Assembly: GCA_021613535.1 (NCBI GenBank)
Contig: CP075496.1
Location: 6,696,001-6,760,000 of the forward strand
DNA: 64,000 bases
Source of the DNA: Adineta vaga
Lineage: Eukaryota; Rotifera
Direction of reading: 5' to 3'
Of the stretch, positions 12,630 through 24,772 are shown piece after piece. Both the position numbers and the translations under genes were made by a program. How positions within the stretch are numbered: the first letter of the stretch is position 1; each line of letters begins with the position of its first letter. The notes beneath the pieces were generated by a model, which worked only from the letters and a program-made list of their open reading frames with translations, had not been told where the DNA came from and made no database searches.

Positions 12630-14261
12630 TCATGTTTGATTGCCTTTAATTCCATCAACAAAATCTAATATGAGTTGTTGTAATTCATTTGCTTTCAATT
12701 CACTGATACGAATAACATCTTCATGAACAGCTTCAACAGTTGAATCATATTCTGATAAGCATTTATTCGTAATTAATGCCAAACCTAATATACGTAAACC
12801 GCAATGAGCACCCAATGTAACTTCATGTACAATTGACATGCCTATAAAGAGAGAGGAAATCGTTCTGAAGTGAAATTCTTTTAGATACGAAAGAAAATTT
12901 ATTCCAGTTTAGTGAAGAAGATGATAGATTTCCTTCCTTCATTTCCGTTCAGATTATATCAAATAGATTCTATTGCTGAATTCTCTTGAAAAAAAGCAAA
13001 ACAAACGTCTTTAATTTCTTACCAACTGCATCACATCCGAGCAACCTAAGTAAATTGATTTCAGCAATTGTTTCATAACATGGTCCACCTAGAATCAAAT
13101 TATGACGAGTAATTATGGTTGATTTTGTTTGTTGAAAGAAAAGAAAAGAAAACAGAGTTGATTCAATATACCTAATGCACAGTAAACACCTTCACGTAAT
13201 TCAAGATTATGTTTATTAGCAATTTGTTTCAACTGATTAGCATATTGACGATCATATGCATGGCCAACAGGTGGAAAACGTGGTCCTTTAAAAGAAAATT
13301 TTTATCGGATAAAAAATTTTGTTATTCAACGAAGTTAAATTTCTCCTACCAAATCTGAAAATAGATCAAAATGAGAATAAGTTTTCTTTTTTATTCATTA
13401 AATCTCTTTACCTTTCATCATTATGACCAATAAGTGGATTATTTCCAGCCATACTAGGAAAATTTATATGATCTTTAATTAACATGATATCACCAACTTT
13501 ATAAGATTTATTAACACCACCAGCAGCACTGAGATTTCAAATAAGATAAATAAATAAAATAAGAGAGTTTCAAAAAAAAATCCTACCATGTAACAATTAA
13601 TGTATGCGCTCCAAGCATCCGCATTACACGTACAGGAAAAGCACACTAAAATATCAGACAAAGAAAATAGTTAAACTTCTTCAGTAGAGTTACATTTCAT
13701 ATGGTAGTATCTTTAACCTTTTGAACTTTAAAGCTTTGCTAAGAACTGTAATGAAAATATTTACCGTTGCTGTAGTATATCCTTCATAAGGATGAAATCG
13801 ACCTTGCATACAAATAACATAAAGTCCATTTAGTATACCAAAAACAAGATTGCTTCGATGACCAACAACTGGAAGAAATTGAAAATGTTTGTTTTTGTTT
13901 CTTTGAAGAAAATTTTTCAATAAAGTTTACCTGTTGATCTTGGAAAATGTGGAATATCGGCGTATGGTATAACAATTTTGTTAACAATTAACTCCGCTAA
14001 ACCACCAAGACCAGAGCCACATATAATTGCTATCTCAGGTTTTGTTGGTACAATATTTTGGATGAATGCAACAATTTCTTGAACACGTTCATACGTATAA
14101 AAACTGAATAAAAAGAAAAAAAAAGTTTTATTCAATGTGATCATTCGTCTTTATTATAAATACCGATTAGTTAATGCATTTGGATGCTCACCAACCGATG
14201 CCCATGGACCATTTTCTGCGATCGGTGTTGATTCTATTTTGGATTCTGTATTATGCGACAT
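12630..14261 (-). CDS. PNP: purine nucleoside phosphorylase
   Basis: Nine exons (14164-14261, 13931-14103, 13765-13868, 13587-13645, 13412-13528, 13350-13354, 13172-13285, 13023-13088, 12630-12841) join in frame to 315 aa; human PNP is 289. The enzyme cleaves 6-oxopurine nucleosides with phosphate in purine salvage. Visible family blocks are [11 protein letters not shown] (phosphate loop), [56 protein letters not shown] and GLALITNKC. Equivalents of human H64, R84, H86, E201, N243 and H257 are present. The usual TNAAGG motif reads TCAAGG. One exon is only 5 nt (ATTTG), and it restores the conserved DERFG sequence. The start is the only upstream in-frame ATG after the exon 1 acceptor region. 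Genes on both sides are on the same strand. Confidence 0.93.
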
Positions 14262-14926
14262 AATGATATCTGAATTGAGACAATCAAACAGAACACAATA
14301 TGTAGAACAAATATGAGAACATCGTTATTTTTCACACAAGTATATACAATGATAGATAGGACTTCTCGTGACAGTAGAATAAAAACACAGATGGAAGTGA
14401 TCATGAAAAGATCAAATTCCAATCGTTCTTAATGTTTTCTTATTGCCTTTTCTTCTTCTTCTTCTTCTTGTCTCTCTCTCTCCCCTTTATTCATTTAGTT
14501 CGCCTCTCGTCATTCACACACGATCACTGCTATGAATTGCGTTCGACTAGAGAGAAAAAGGAAGAAAAAATAGTAAAGAGACACTAGACATACGACATGC
14601 GTGTAAAGCGTACGCGTGATGATGTGTGCTTTTATCTGTAGAATATAAAAGACAATCAAATAGGTGTGTGTGTGTATGTGTGTAAATATGTGCACACAGA
14701 AAGAAAAAAGTAGAGAAAAGAAGTAAATTGCTAACTTGCAAGATGAAGCATATATCTATGAATATACATGTTTAACAAGATAACAAATATTATTATTTTT
14801 TATATAATTAACAAAAGTTGTCACACAATAACAGAAATACCTACATATATCTACGAAAAAGAATAGAAGAAAAAAAATGTGCCATTTTCCTTTTTGTTCT
14901 ATATAAAAATGATTATCTGATTATTC
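14262..14926. other. PNP-Ku70 intergenic DNA with TG-rich tract
   Basis: This 665-bp gap separates the PNP start from the Ku70 stop. It should hold the PNP promoter and the Ku70 3' UTR. It contains CTT-rich and TG-rich low-complexity tracts and no convincing coding frame. Confidence 0.5.
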
Positions 14927-17900
14927 TTATTGAGCAATACCAAGATGTGATTGAATAGCATCAATAAAATCTTGTTTTTTAGTACCTGATGCTTTTAATT
15001 TCTTATCTCTACAATAATCTTTTAACATTGGAACAGTTAATTTACTTAACTAAATGAAAAGAAAAAAAAAGAAACCAATATTCAATATATTTACAAAACA
15101 TCGAATCATTTTTGTTCTTACCAAATTACTCTTTGCTGCTGCTTCAACATCAACATCTTCATCAGCTCTTGATTTTTTTGTGCCACCAGGTGAAGCAGCT
15201 GTTTCAGCCTAAAGATAATTCATAATTAAAAAAAGAAGATGTATTTCTCATTTCTATAAATATTACTACACTGATGAAAGAACTATTTAGGTATCTTTTC
15301 TTCTTGAACTAAGCATTACATATAACTATTCTCAACTAGTTGTTATTCTTCTCATCGAGACATTTTAAATTAATAATGAGAACATTAATAAGAGAGAAAA
15401 ACTATTGCAAATTTTTACAACATGACCTCTGAAACCAAGGGTTGTTTTTTCATTTTATCGATTTTGATGAAAGAAAAATCTCAACAAATAATTTATGACT
15501 CAAACGTTATAAATAGAAATTTTATCATTACCGTTCTTTTGTATACAGTCAATAAAACGAGGATTATAAAAATGTAGGTAATCATATACCGTATGGCAGA
15601 TTCTCAGAGAAATGTTTTCGAAATCGGATTTGAAAAACAATCATGTGATAACGTTTTATTATTGATAAATAATCTATATCATTCATCGCACGATCCAAAC
15701 AAATAGTTACTTGTATAAGATATTCGATCGGCTATAGTACCGAGAAAAAAAAAGAAAATGTACTGATAGAATTTTGTCTGTATTAGTGTTTTTCATTTGC
15801 TAGAGGATTATGAAATATTAGGAAGCAATAGACCATATAAATATATTAAAAATAGTAAACCTGATGAACTATTATTTATCGTTCCAGTAGTTTTCAGGTA
15901 CATAATATCTGTATTACTAGAAGATTCTTTTCGAACTTTAAAAGGACATTTTGTTATTAGAAAGGAAGAAGAAAAAAATAGAGAATAAATATGAGTACTT
16001 CTTATTCTAACCAAGAGCAAGGTTAAAATGTATTTTCAAGTAGGAAAATCCGGAAAGAAAAGACCCAGAAGCCAACTTAATCGTGTATACAAGGATATAT
16101 AGAATCAATTCTTCGTTTGAATTGTTTCTTCATAGAATTAATATCGATTGCTTAAGGATCTCGTTATTGAATCTATTCAATTCATACAAACCTTTCGTTT
16201 TGTTGCTGATTTTTTTGTCATACCCATAACATATCCAGGTGGGAAAATCATTTGTTTTAATTCATCAATATATCCTGCTACTTTACGATTTTGATTTTCT
16301 ACACTTGGAATTGTTAAATCAATAAATTCATCGGGTTCACCTTTATTCAAAGCAGTTGCTTCAATATTTCTCCATAAAGTTTGTAATGCAGGATTTTCGA
16401 ATTTATCTGCACGATATTTAAATTTTAAGCCACGTATGACATTCTTAAATAATTCAACTTCATCACTAGCTGCACGTGTTGTATCATTTTTTGGTAATGT
16501 ACGTATATCATCTGCATATGGTAAATAATGAACATGAAAACCATTCGATGCAATACGATCATTTTTGACTTTTTTATTGATTTCTTCACCTTGGGCGATC
16601 AAAGCAGCTAAATAAGAGACAAAAAAGACACATGAAAAAATTCGATGAAGATGGTTTATTCTATTACCTAGACGTGGTGGTGTATTTCTTCGAGCAGTAA
16701 ATTGACATAAGATGAACATTTGTTTTTCTAAACATTTTTTCAATAGTGCATTGAATAAGGATGAACTTCCTTCGACATATTTTTCATCAGGATATATGAA
16801 ATGACCGGGTTTACAATAATGATGTGGTAATAAACATGAAAGACTTTTAAAACCGAGTAATTCAAAACCGGGATCGGAAAATTTCTTAATAGCTTTGATT
16901 TCATCTGAATCAAAAAGTATACGACGATTTGAAACATCTAAACCAAGTTGAATATCTGACGGCATGAGAATTTCCGCTGAAAACAAAAATTGAATTTATT
17001 TGATCAATTGAAGATAATAAAGAAAGAGAATAGAACCTGTTTCCGGAAGATAATGTTTGGTAACAATTTTCGTTTCCAAATTAGTTTTCATATCTAATTT
17101 GATCTTAGTTGGTTTTGGACAAGGACGAACCTAGAAGGAATAACGAATAAAGATAATCCCCAACAGAGGATTGTTTTTGACAATTGTCACTTTTTCTCGC
17201 TTCTCCAATCAAAATCTGTTCTATATTTTAAGCGAAGAAAAATGAATCTAGATAAAGTTATGCTGCTTTCAATAAATGACAAGTTGAATTTCAAAAATGT
17301 CATATGGAAGAAAAGAGACGAGAAATGTCTATGGTCCATTGATGATATGTCAGTTCCACTCCATTATTTTAGCTTCTCGTGATTTAATTCTGTCATCTAA
17401 CGTTCATACTCATTTATAAGAAGAGATGGAATTTTCATGAAACCAACCTTGATTCTATTTTAGTAACTAGGACAATTTATAATGAATAAAGATATGACAG
17501 AGATTTCCGAAGATTAACGAAGAAGATAACCTACAGTACCGACGATGTACCTGGATATTTCTTTGAGACTTTTTTTTTATAGAATGTACTTAATTATTCA
17601 TCCTTTTTGTTCGGAAATATAGAATAGAAATAAGTGCAAAGCACTTAAATGTCTTTCCTACAAATAACATGTAGCTTTCAACGATTCAATCTATATTCAA
17701 ATGATCTTACTAATCTACTATTTTATTTTATATAATTTTCTGGCTTCAATCTGATTAATTTCTCAGCTGTCATTTGCGACTATCGTTTTAAAACATAAAC
17801 TATACCATATTATAAACTGAAACAGAAAATTCCAATGGTGTCCCATCTGATGTTTTGCCTAATGAAAATGGTACCGTACAATAAGCACGTTTTTTATGTT

Positions 17901-18764
17901 CTTTTGAATAGACAAATTTTAATAATTCATTTAATCGTCCTGTTGGTTCTTGATTATTTCGAATATCAAGATCTTCATCACTTAACATTAAAACATCTTG
18001 AAAGAATTTTTTGAAATCGAACTTTGTTATTGTTTCAGTTAAAATTGGAAAAACTTCCAATTGAATTCCAACATCATTCAAATCTTTTGCTCGTTGTTTT
18101 GCTTGTCGTTCGAGTGTTAAATTTGATGCATGTGGTTGATCATTACATGTAAATATGAATATACGTTTAATTGTTAAACGTTGAGGTGAATTTGAAAATA
18201 AATTCGAACATGTCCATAATGCTTCATTTAATGAATAACCAGTTGCTTGTGTCGAACCAAATAATTCATCATATTTAGTTTTAAATGTACTTCTATCTGA
18301 CAATGTTTCCAATTGAATAATACGTTCAGCGGATGGTTGTGCTAATTCGTGAAGAATATAAATATGTTTAAAATCGAATGCATTAAGACTATTTTCAGTG
18401 CCATAGAGAATAATACCACTGAGATCTTTATCATTTGAGATGATTTTTGATTGATAAAAACGTTGACAAGCACGCATAACTAATTGAAAACCAGTTGTTA
18501 ATTGTGCATCTTCATCATCATCATCAATAGTTGGATCTTGTTTCATTTGATTGGCTAAAGATTCGAACATTTGTGGAGAACATTCGATTAACATTAGCGT
18601 TCCATCACGAGATGTTAAAACCTTGATTAAGAATGAAATATTTTCTTTCAGTTTAATATGAAATGAATTTCATTTATGTTTACTTGTCGTCCTTGTTGAT
18701 TTTCATCTTGTATTTCATCTTCAGCATTGCCACCAGTACCCCAGTTTTGATCAAGTAAAGACAT
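14927..18764 (-). CDS. XRCC6: Ku70 (XRCC6), DNA end-binding repair protein
   Basis: Seven exons (18684-18764, 17806-18621, 17037-17130, 16668-16976, 16192-16607, 15122-15208, 14927-15049) join in frame to 641 aa; human Ku70 is 609. Ku70 pairs with Ku80 to encircle DNA double-strand ends and start non-homologous end joining in the nucleus. The vWA-like N-terminal domain spans about residues 35-270 (QSKIISNDKDLSGIILYGTE, HILAQPS-like region, IKRIFIFTCNDQP-like strand). The Ku core follows with DPGFELLGFKSLSCLLPHHY, SSSLFNALLKKCLEKQM and FHVHYLPYADDIR. A C-terminal SAP domain (LSKLTVPMLKDYCRDKKLKA) sits in the last exon. Two introns (17131-17805 and 15209-16191) are much longer than the local norm. 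I saw no supported gene in them. Confidence 0.94.
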
Positions 18765-19297
18765 CTTATCTGACTATTATTGCCGTGATTAACAACAATT
18801 TAGAAGTTGAAAGTAGTAATATGATATGATTGATATGATCTAGAATTGGATAATTGGAACAATAAACAAAGACGAGTTTATGATTGGAGAATATTATAGT
18901 TGAATATCTATAGAAAAGTTACATAGTGGATGAGAATGACATCTGCCGATATTGCTGACAATCTAGTTCATATAAAAGTCGAGAATTCATATAAATTGTT
19001 TATCTTGATAAGTGTACTCATAATTGTATAGTCTCTTTAATTAAATGAACATTCTTTGTTTTGTAAATGGCAAAGTAAAGTAATTCACTAGGTTAGATTA
19101 TTTTCTTGAATATAATATTGAAAAGCGCTCTAGAAGCATTCTATGTCTAGTTCTAATTGTTCAATACTTGAATATATGAAGTATTCTCATTTATTTATCA
19201 TGACTACTATTAATTAAAAGCACATTTTTAGAATCAATGTCAATATGTTTCTCATTTCGTTTGAAGAAGAATAATAGAAATAGATTTCAAGTAAATG

Positions 19298-19420
19298 ATG
19301 TAGGTGAAGTTAGCCAGAGATTCGAGTTTTCTTTGAACATATTCGTCTCACATGGTGTGCCATCTGTTTATTGTTGTGTGACAAATAGAACTCAACGAGC
19401 TCTATCGATTGGTACATTTA
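19298..19420 (+). repeat. copy A of a ~123-bp inverted repeat pair
   Basis: This segment matches the reverse complement of 22695-22819 over about 123 bp at roughly 85 percent identity by eye. The block CTCAACGAGCTCTATCGAT and the block TCTTTGAACATATTCGT are shared. Both copies stay open in the same frame with no indel shift, sharing residues such as SLNIFVSHG and RTQRALSIG. Most differences nonetheless change the residue, so coding constraint is doubtful. Confidence 0.7.
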
Positions 19421-21132
19421 GATTCTGTAAGAGCACCAAAATAAGATCCACAGTCGCAAAAGATTCTTTTTTCTCCATGGAAACAAATTCACAAAAACTC
19501 TACATATGCACCTAACCGTTGAACAAGAGCAGCGAAACTTGATTGAGAAGAAAAATTTTCACTGAAATTTGGATCACTCCTACTGTGAGTCGGAAGCAAT
19601 ATCGTGAGCACAAGTATCAAGGTAGGGTGTGAGTGTTTGTGTGTGCCATCTCTTTCATCATCCACACTCACCGACACTCACACCCTGAAGTTTAGAAAGG
19701 GCGAGCAAAATTCAACGTTATAGAATTAATAAAACATCTGTCACTATTCTATTACTATTCTCGTTCTATTACTATTGTCCGCTCACTGATTGTGGAAATG
19801 ACTCTGTTCGAATTCACATATGTAAGATGTACTTTTGTACGGAACTTCAGATCGAAAAATGTATACATTCATACTTGACATCTACCATACCATCTATTCC
19901 TTTATTTACTCTCATTGTTTGTAGAAATTAAATAATTTCATCGGATAAAGAAGAGCGTGCATTAAGTCATCTATTCGGACGAAGAAACTACGCTATAAGA
20001 CAAAGACAATCTGCTAAATTCAACTTTTGCTTTTCAGCCATCGATGGAATAGTGGAATAAATTGCACATAGGATAGCTATAATATGCTTAAATCAATTGT
20101 AACATACAATCAATGCAAACTTCTGTGCCGTCACTACGTTTCCTTTTTATTTTTTCAAAAATAAGAAATACTGATCAGGGTTGGGCAGCAAAGATACAGA
20201 CACAAAAATAGTTTAACAATAACGAAATATAACTGTATTAAACTATCGATCCCATGTAGAAATCGATTTCTCATTGAAGATAATTTCTCTTTTAACATCG
20301 AATGGAATTACTTAATAGCAAAAATTGTAAACGAGACAAATATATAAAATTATTGATCATTTTACATCAAATATAAAAATCAATTAAATACGGACAAAAT
20401 CCAAATCCAAATACACAGTTTCATGCCAAGTACTTAGGGCAATCCGAGAGTAGCCGTCCAAGCACCAATTGTATAATAAGCTGTTGAAAGTTTCTTTCTA
20501 TATGAGTTGATAGAAACAGCAAAGCTCCATTTTTCTATGGTGTTCAATCATTATTCAACGACTAATGTAATCATAAACTTTCGCTAAAATTATTTTTAAA
20601 GATCATTATCTCATATTGCCATAACATTGATCGCACTAGAAGAGATTATCGATAAATAAAATTCACTTAAAAATTATACTAAAAAAAGGCAAAACGGTTT
20701 TGCTTTCTTACAATTCAAGAAGAGATATTTGGATCGCAATCTAGAGAAAGAATTGGTAACTCGACTCCGTCAATATCAATATCTACAGGACAAATACTTC
20801 TGCCTTATACAGTCGAGTGGCAACTGAGTCGAAGCGACAAACCTTAACCTGTGTATTTTACTCAATTAAACTAATCTAAAAATATTAGGTTACGCAAAAA
20901 CGACTGTATAAGTGATTGGTATAAGATTGAAGTACGAATTGATAAAATGCTATCGATGTGTGAATCAAGACGGAATAGTTTCTTCAATCAAAACAAATAA
21001 TAAATCTAATGTTAGAGAATGTGGAGTAAATAAAAATCTGTACGTGTATATTTCAAGAGTAACAAATATCATATAAAAAATAATTAAGAGTTTCAGAACA
21101 AAAACCTTGTATTGATCCATCATCCGCTGCCT

Positions 21133-22395
21133 TTAGATATCATTGTCCATAACCGTTAAAGCATGCAGTTTCTTTTTTAAGCTGCTGATTTCAGTTTGTA
21201 AATCAGTGTATTGTTGCATTTGGGCTGGTGTCAGATCATCAAATGGTATTATCACGAGTTCCTGCAATTGAAACGACTTCTTGGCAAAATCAAAAGCTAA
21301 ACGATTTTTCTAAAGAAAACAAAAGAAAATAACAACACGTCAGATATTATCGAAAAATAGGTATCAACGTCAAACGTGCGTCAGGAAGGAAAATAGCCAT
21401 TGCAAAAAAAGTCAGATATTTTATGCTTCAATATCATATATGTGTGGTTTATATATATTGTATGGCTCGTTGACTATTTTACTCTAGAGAGAAGCAATTT
21501 ACCTTTCTGCAGAGAAAAAAAGGGAATTACAAAACAGACGACATCGGTCACATTCGTATAACGTATAAGCTAGACAAAGGAAATAACATAAAACAATCTT
21601 TCCAACACATTGATTGGTCATGCTTTGATTCGAACGAAGTGGTTGGAGATAATTACAAAATTGGACTCTATGGTCTTTTTGAATTCTTTCTGAATTCAAA
21701 ATCACAAGCCACAAGCATTTTTTTCCACACAACCCTGGGTATACGGGTCTAAAAAAAACATTTGGTTCTATTCAATAACCGACAGTCATTGTTATATATC
21801 CAGACGGTGCAACACACAATTGTTCACATTATTTTTCACGATTCTTATCATTTCATTTGACCATGACCAGACATAAATCCAGCACTGTGTTCATTGACTC
21901 GCCTTAATTGATCACTAGTGATGAAAAATGTGTATACCCAGTTAGATACTTTCACCTAAATCAATTTGAAAGACTCAGGTTCTAGGGGTATAAGAGTCGA
22001 AAGGTATAAGACCCTTTAGACCCTTACACTCTAATATCCTCACACCCATATACTCTTACACATTTAGACCCAAAGATATGACGACTTCCGAAGTTATGAA
22101 GGACGAAGATATGCATGTGTATATGTATATAGTTATGAAGATTCGAAGACCCATGACTTTAATCGGAAATTATATCTGTTTCTTCTTTTCTTAATTCAGA
22201 AAGAATTCAAATAGACCATTGTATGCAAAATTGATACTACTCGATAAGAACCGCTTGTATTCAGATCTTAGAATTAACAAGATCTACTTACTTGTGCCAA
22301 TTTTGCTTGATTTAGCAGTGTACGATAATGTTCCAAACTTTCGTATGCATTATAATGAATAACGCGAAATTCACGTTGGATCGTTTGGAACACAT
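21133..22395 (-). pseudogene. 5'-truncated two-exon gene fragment
   Basis: Two exons are visible on the minus strand: one ending at 22292 with a GTAAG donor, and 21133-21309 with a clean acceptor and a TAA stop. They join in phase 0. The first encodes a stretch with QREFRVIHYNAYESLEHYRT; the second contains QELVIIPFDDLTPAQMQQY and a short coiled coil. The composition looks like real protein. Upstream, the frame meets a TGA near 22406 with no intervening AG acceptor and no ATG, so no start can be placed. I do not recognise the family. It may be a truncated copy, or a gene whose first exon I cannot find. The 21310-22291 intron is unusually long. Confidence 0.4.
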
Positions 22396-22694
22396 ATACA
22401 GTTAATCAGAATGATGTAGAAAAAGTAACTAAGCGACACTATTTGTGGAAAGAAAATGATTATGTGCGTAAAAGAAAAAGTGATCGGCACGTTGTTTACT
22501 AGTATTTCACTAATTTATCTCTTCTCTTCATGTCTTTCTCTTTCATGTATTATGTACATCCACAATCGTTGTCTTTCGATTTTTTCATGTTTTTTTTAAT
22601 TTCAATTATTTTACGTCAATTATCTGTTAGATCTTGATTCAGATGGAAATTCATTTGAATTTAATGTATTTTGAAAGTAACTTTTATTTTGCGT

Positions 22695-22819
22695 TAAATA
22701 TACCGATCGATAGAGCTCGTTGAGTTCTATCTAGCAGACAACAGAGGAAAGGTGGCAAACCATGTGAAACGAATATGTTCAAAGACAACTCGAATCTCTT
22801 ACCAACTTCACCTACATAA
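22695..22819 (-). repeat. copy B of the inverted repeat pair
   Basis: This is the reverse-complement partner of 19298-19420. Similarity fades sharply outside the block on both sides. It lies directly upstream, on the same strand, of the truncated gene fragment. Confidence 0.7.
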
Positions 22820-22928
22820 GTAAATACATGTCAAAAACTCTATTTATTAGGAAAATAAATTATTTCAAAGTAATATGAATAAGTATTTCTTTCGAGTATT
22901 CCGAAAGACATGTCTTAGTATATAAAAT

Positions 22929-23554
22929 TTAAGCCAATGATAATTGATTAGTAGTTGCAAGTGGAGTTGTTTTTAAATAACTTGTATCGATATCCCAACT
23001 ATCAGGTTCATTTACATCATTATAGAAATGACGTTGGCTAGGCGCAATAATTTTATGAAAATCAATAATTTGTTGTTCTTGTGCTGTTGTTTCTAATGTA
23101 ATCGGTCGAATAAGACGTAAATGATTAACCACATAATCAGGTGGAGCTTGCCAAATAGCCAAAAGATAACAGCCAACTAAAACACCAGAAGCTCCTTTAC
23201 CACGAGTACATTCGACAACAACACCCTATATGAATAATTCAAGGTAAAACAAAATCGACAATAACAACAAACCTCTCCTCGTTGTCGAGCAATGTCCATA
23301 CTATGGACAAATTGTTGACATTGTTCCAAACTTGGTGCACTTCCATCAGGAATATACATATTATGAACACGTAATTCACCTCGCGTATGATTAGGCATAC
23401 TAGAACCATAAGTATCATTGATAGAAATTACTGTTTGAATACGTTGTTCGAGTAAATATCGAATATGTGATGCATGATAAGGATGCGCACATATAGCTAA
23501 ACGTTTATCAATAATCCACTGAAAATATGGTGGCATTGATGGTGGAACATTCAT
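22929..23554 (-). CDS. DUSP23-like protein with degenerate active site
   Basis: Two exons (23273-23554 and 22929-23225) join in phase 0 to give 192 aa. The order and sequence follow DUSP23, a small dual-specificity phosphatase of about 150 aa: PYFQWIIDKRLAICAHP at the start, then RYLLEQRIQTVISIND, the IPDGSAPSLEQ acid loop, and RPITLETTAQEQQIIDFH at the end. The catalytic signature HCxxGxxR reads ECTRGKGAS. The Cys and the loop Asp are kept, the His is Glu, and the essential phosphate-binding Arg is Ala. It is therefore predicted to be a pseudophosphatase. The frame is intact, so it is not an obvious pseudogene. A C-terminal extension of about 40 residues has no match I recognise. Confidence 0.85.
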
Positions 23555-24772
23555 GATTGTTTTGTCTTTTTTACTACTGTATTTCTGATCAAAATAAGAT
23601 ATACACTGACGACATCATAACATCGAAATATTTCTTTTTCTTACATGCGGTTGTTTAGTTACAGCCTCCTTTAAAAATAAATAGACGAATTTTACTTCAG
23701 CGACAGAAACAACAGTCACCTCTTGCAGGTAACTATACACTGTTGTATTGATCGTCGATATGATTTAAGTTCATCATCTTGATGTCAGATTTGTTATGTA
23801 CTCACTTTTGACAGCCGTTAGATATGAGTTGGATTACATTTTAAATTGATCTTGATTTCCGCTGTGAAATATCGGAAAGTTTTTAAAAGCAATGTCATTA
23901 GGATCTTATTACACATTGGTCGAAAGCAAAACTGCTGTTTATTCGTCTGCACTCAATTAGCTGATTTCTATGTCAACTTTATTTCACATTACTCAACCGC
24001 AATACAAAATACAAAGCGTATTAAAGAAAAAATGGTGCTATTACTCTCAAAGAAAATCATTCGTATGAATGCATAAACACAGAACAAATCTTTGGTTACG
24101 AAATGCATTGTAACACTTCTATGATACACGACGTATTCTCACATATTTTATATGTATTTAGAAAAAATATCTCTTTTAAAAGATTTCAAATATCACATAT
24201 TCAATTACCCTCAAATGTGGACATACAATCAATTGATTATATATACAACGAATAGTTGAATCTCATACACTAGTGACTTCAATCCAAGTGATTCAATGTT
24301 TTCCATACAATTATTCTTTCGAATAGTATTGAACAAATTATCATCTAAAACATCGGTATCTCAAAATTAGCCTTTACAGTATAGACTATTTAACATGTTC
24401 AAAAGTCAGTATATCTTCTGTTCAGTCAATCTGTTTCTATGTAATATTAAAGAAAAACAATACCGTATGTCTATCTTCTTCAATCATAAATAATCAATAA
24501 GTCAATTTTTACCATTCATAATTCCCAAACAGTTATATATTGGTTCTTTACTGTTGACATCAAACGGACAGTCACACATACACACACACACATATATAGA
24601 GTCAATCATCAAGCCAAAACAGAGGAGAAAAGTATTTACAAAAAAAACCACGGAAGGGAAGCATATAATAAGCTAGAAAACACGTGAATACTAAAAAAAG
24701 GAAGGAAAAAAATCAATCTGTACAGTTGCATATATCTAACTGTTGCACGCGTATAAGAAAAAAAAGATGTTC
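23555..24772. other. intergenic stretch
   Basis: About 1.2 kb, holding the presumed promoter of the DUSP23-like gene and the 3' side of the bHLH gene. There is a short CA-rich tract near 24575. No coding region can be supported. Confidence 0.5.

Larger units (their letters stand above)
18765..22928. other. gene-poor stretch between Ku70 and DUSP23-like gene
   Basis: Apart from the inverted repeat pair and the truncated gene fragment listed separately, about 4 kb shows no gene. A second short inverted match links 21663-21698 with 22193-22228 (shared core TTCAGAAAGAATTCAAA). The pattern suggests decayed, rearranged mobile or duplicated DNA, but no transposase or reverse transcriptase frame is visible. 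Confidence 0.45.

Noticed and set aside
15797-15988. Plus-strand 63-aa frame inside a Ku70 intron
   Set aside because: No motif and too short; no supporting splice signals or promoter.
18958-19240. Possible upstream exons of Ku70
   Set aside because: The ATG at 18764 gives a full-length protein; nothing upstream is open in frame with a splice donor.
20682-20715. Hairpin GCAAAACGGTTTTGC followed by T-rich DNA, like a bacterial terminator
   Set aside because: The DNA is eukaryotic and no transcription unit ends here; a short palindrome is expected by chance.
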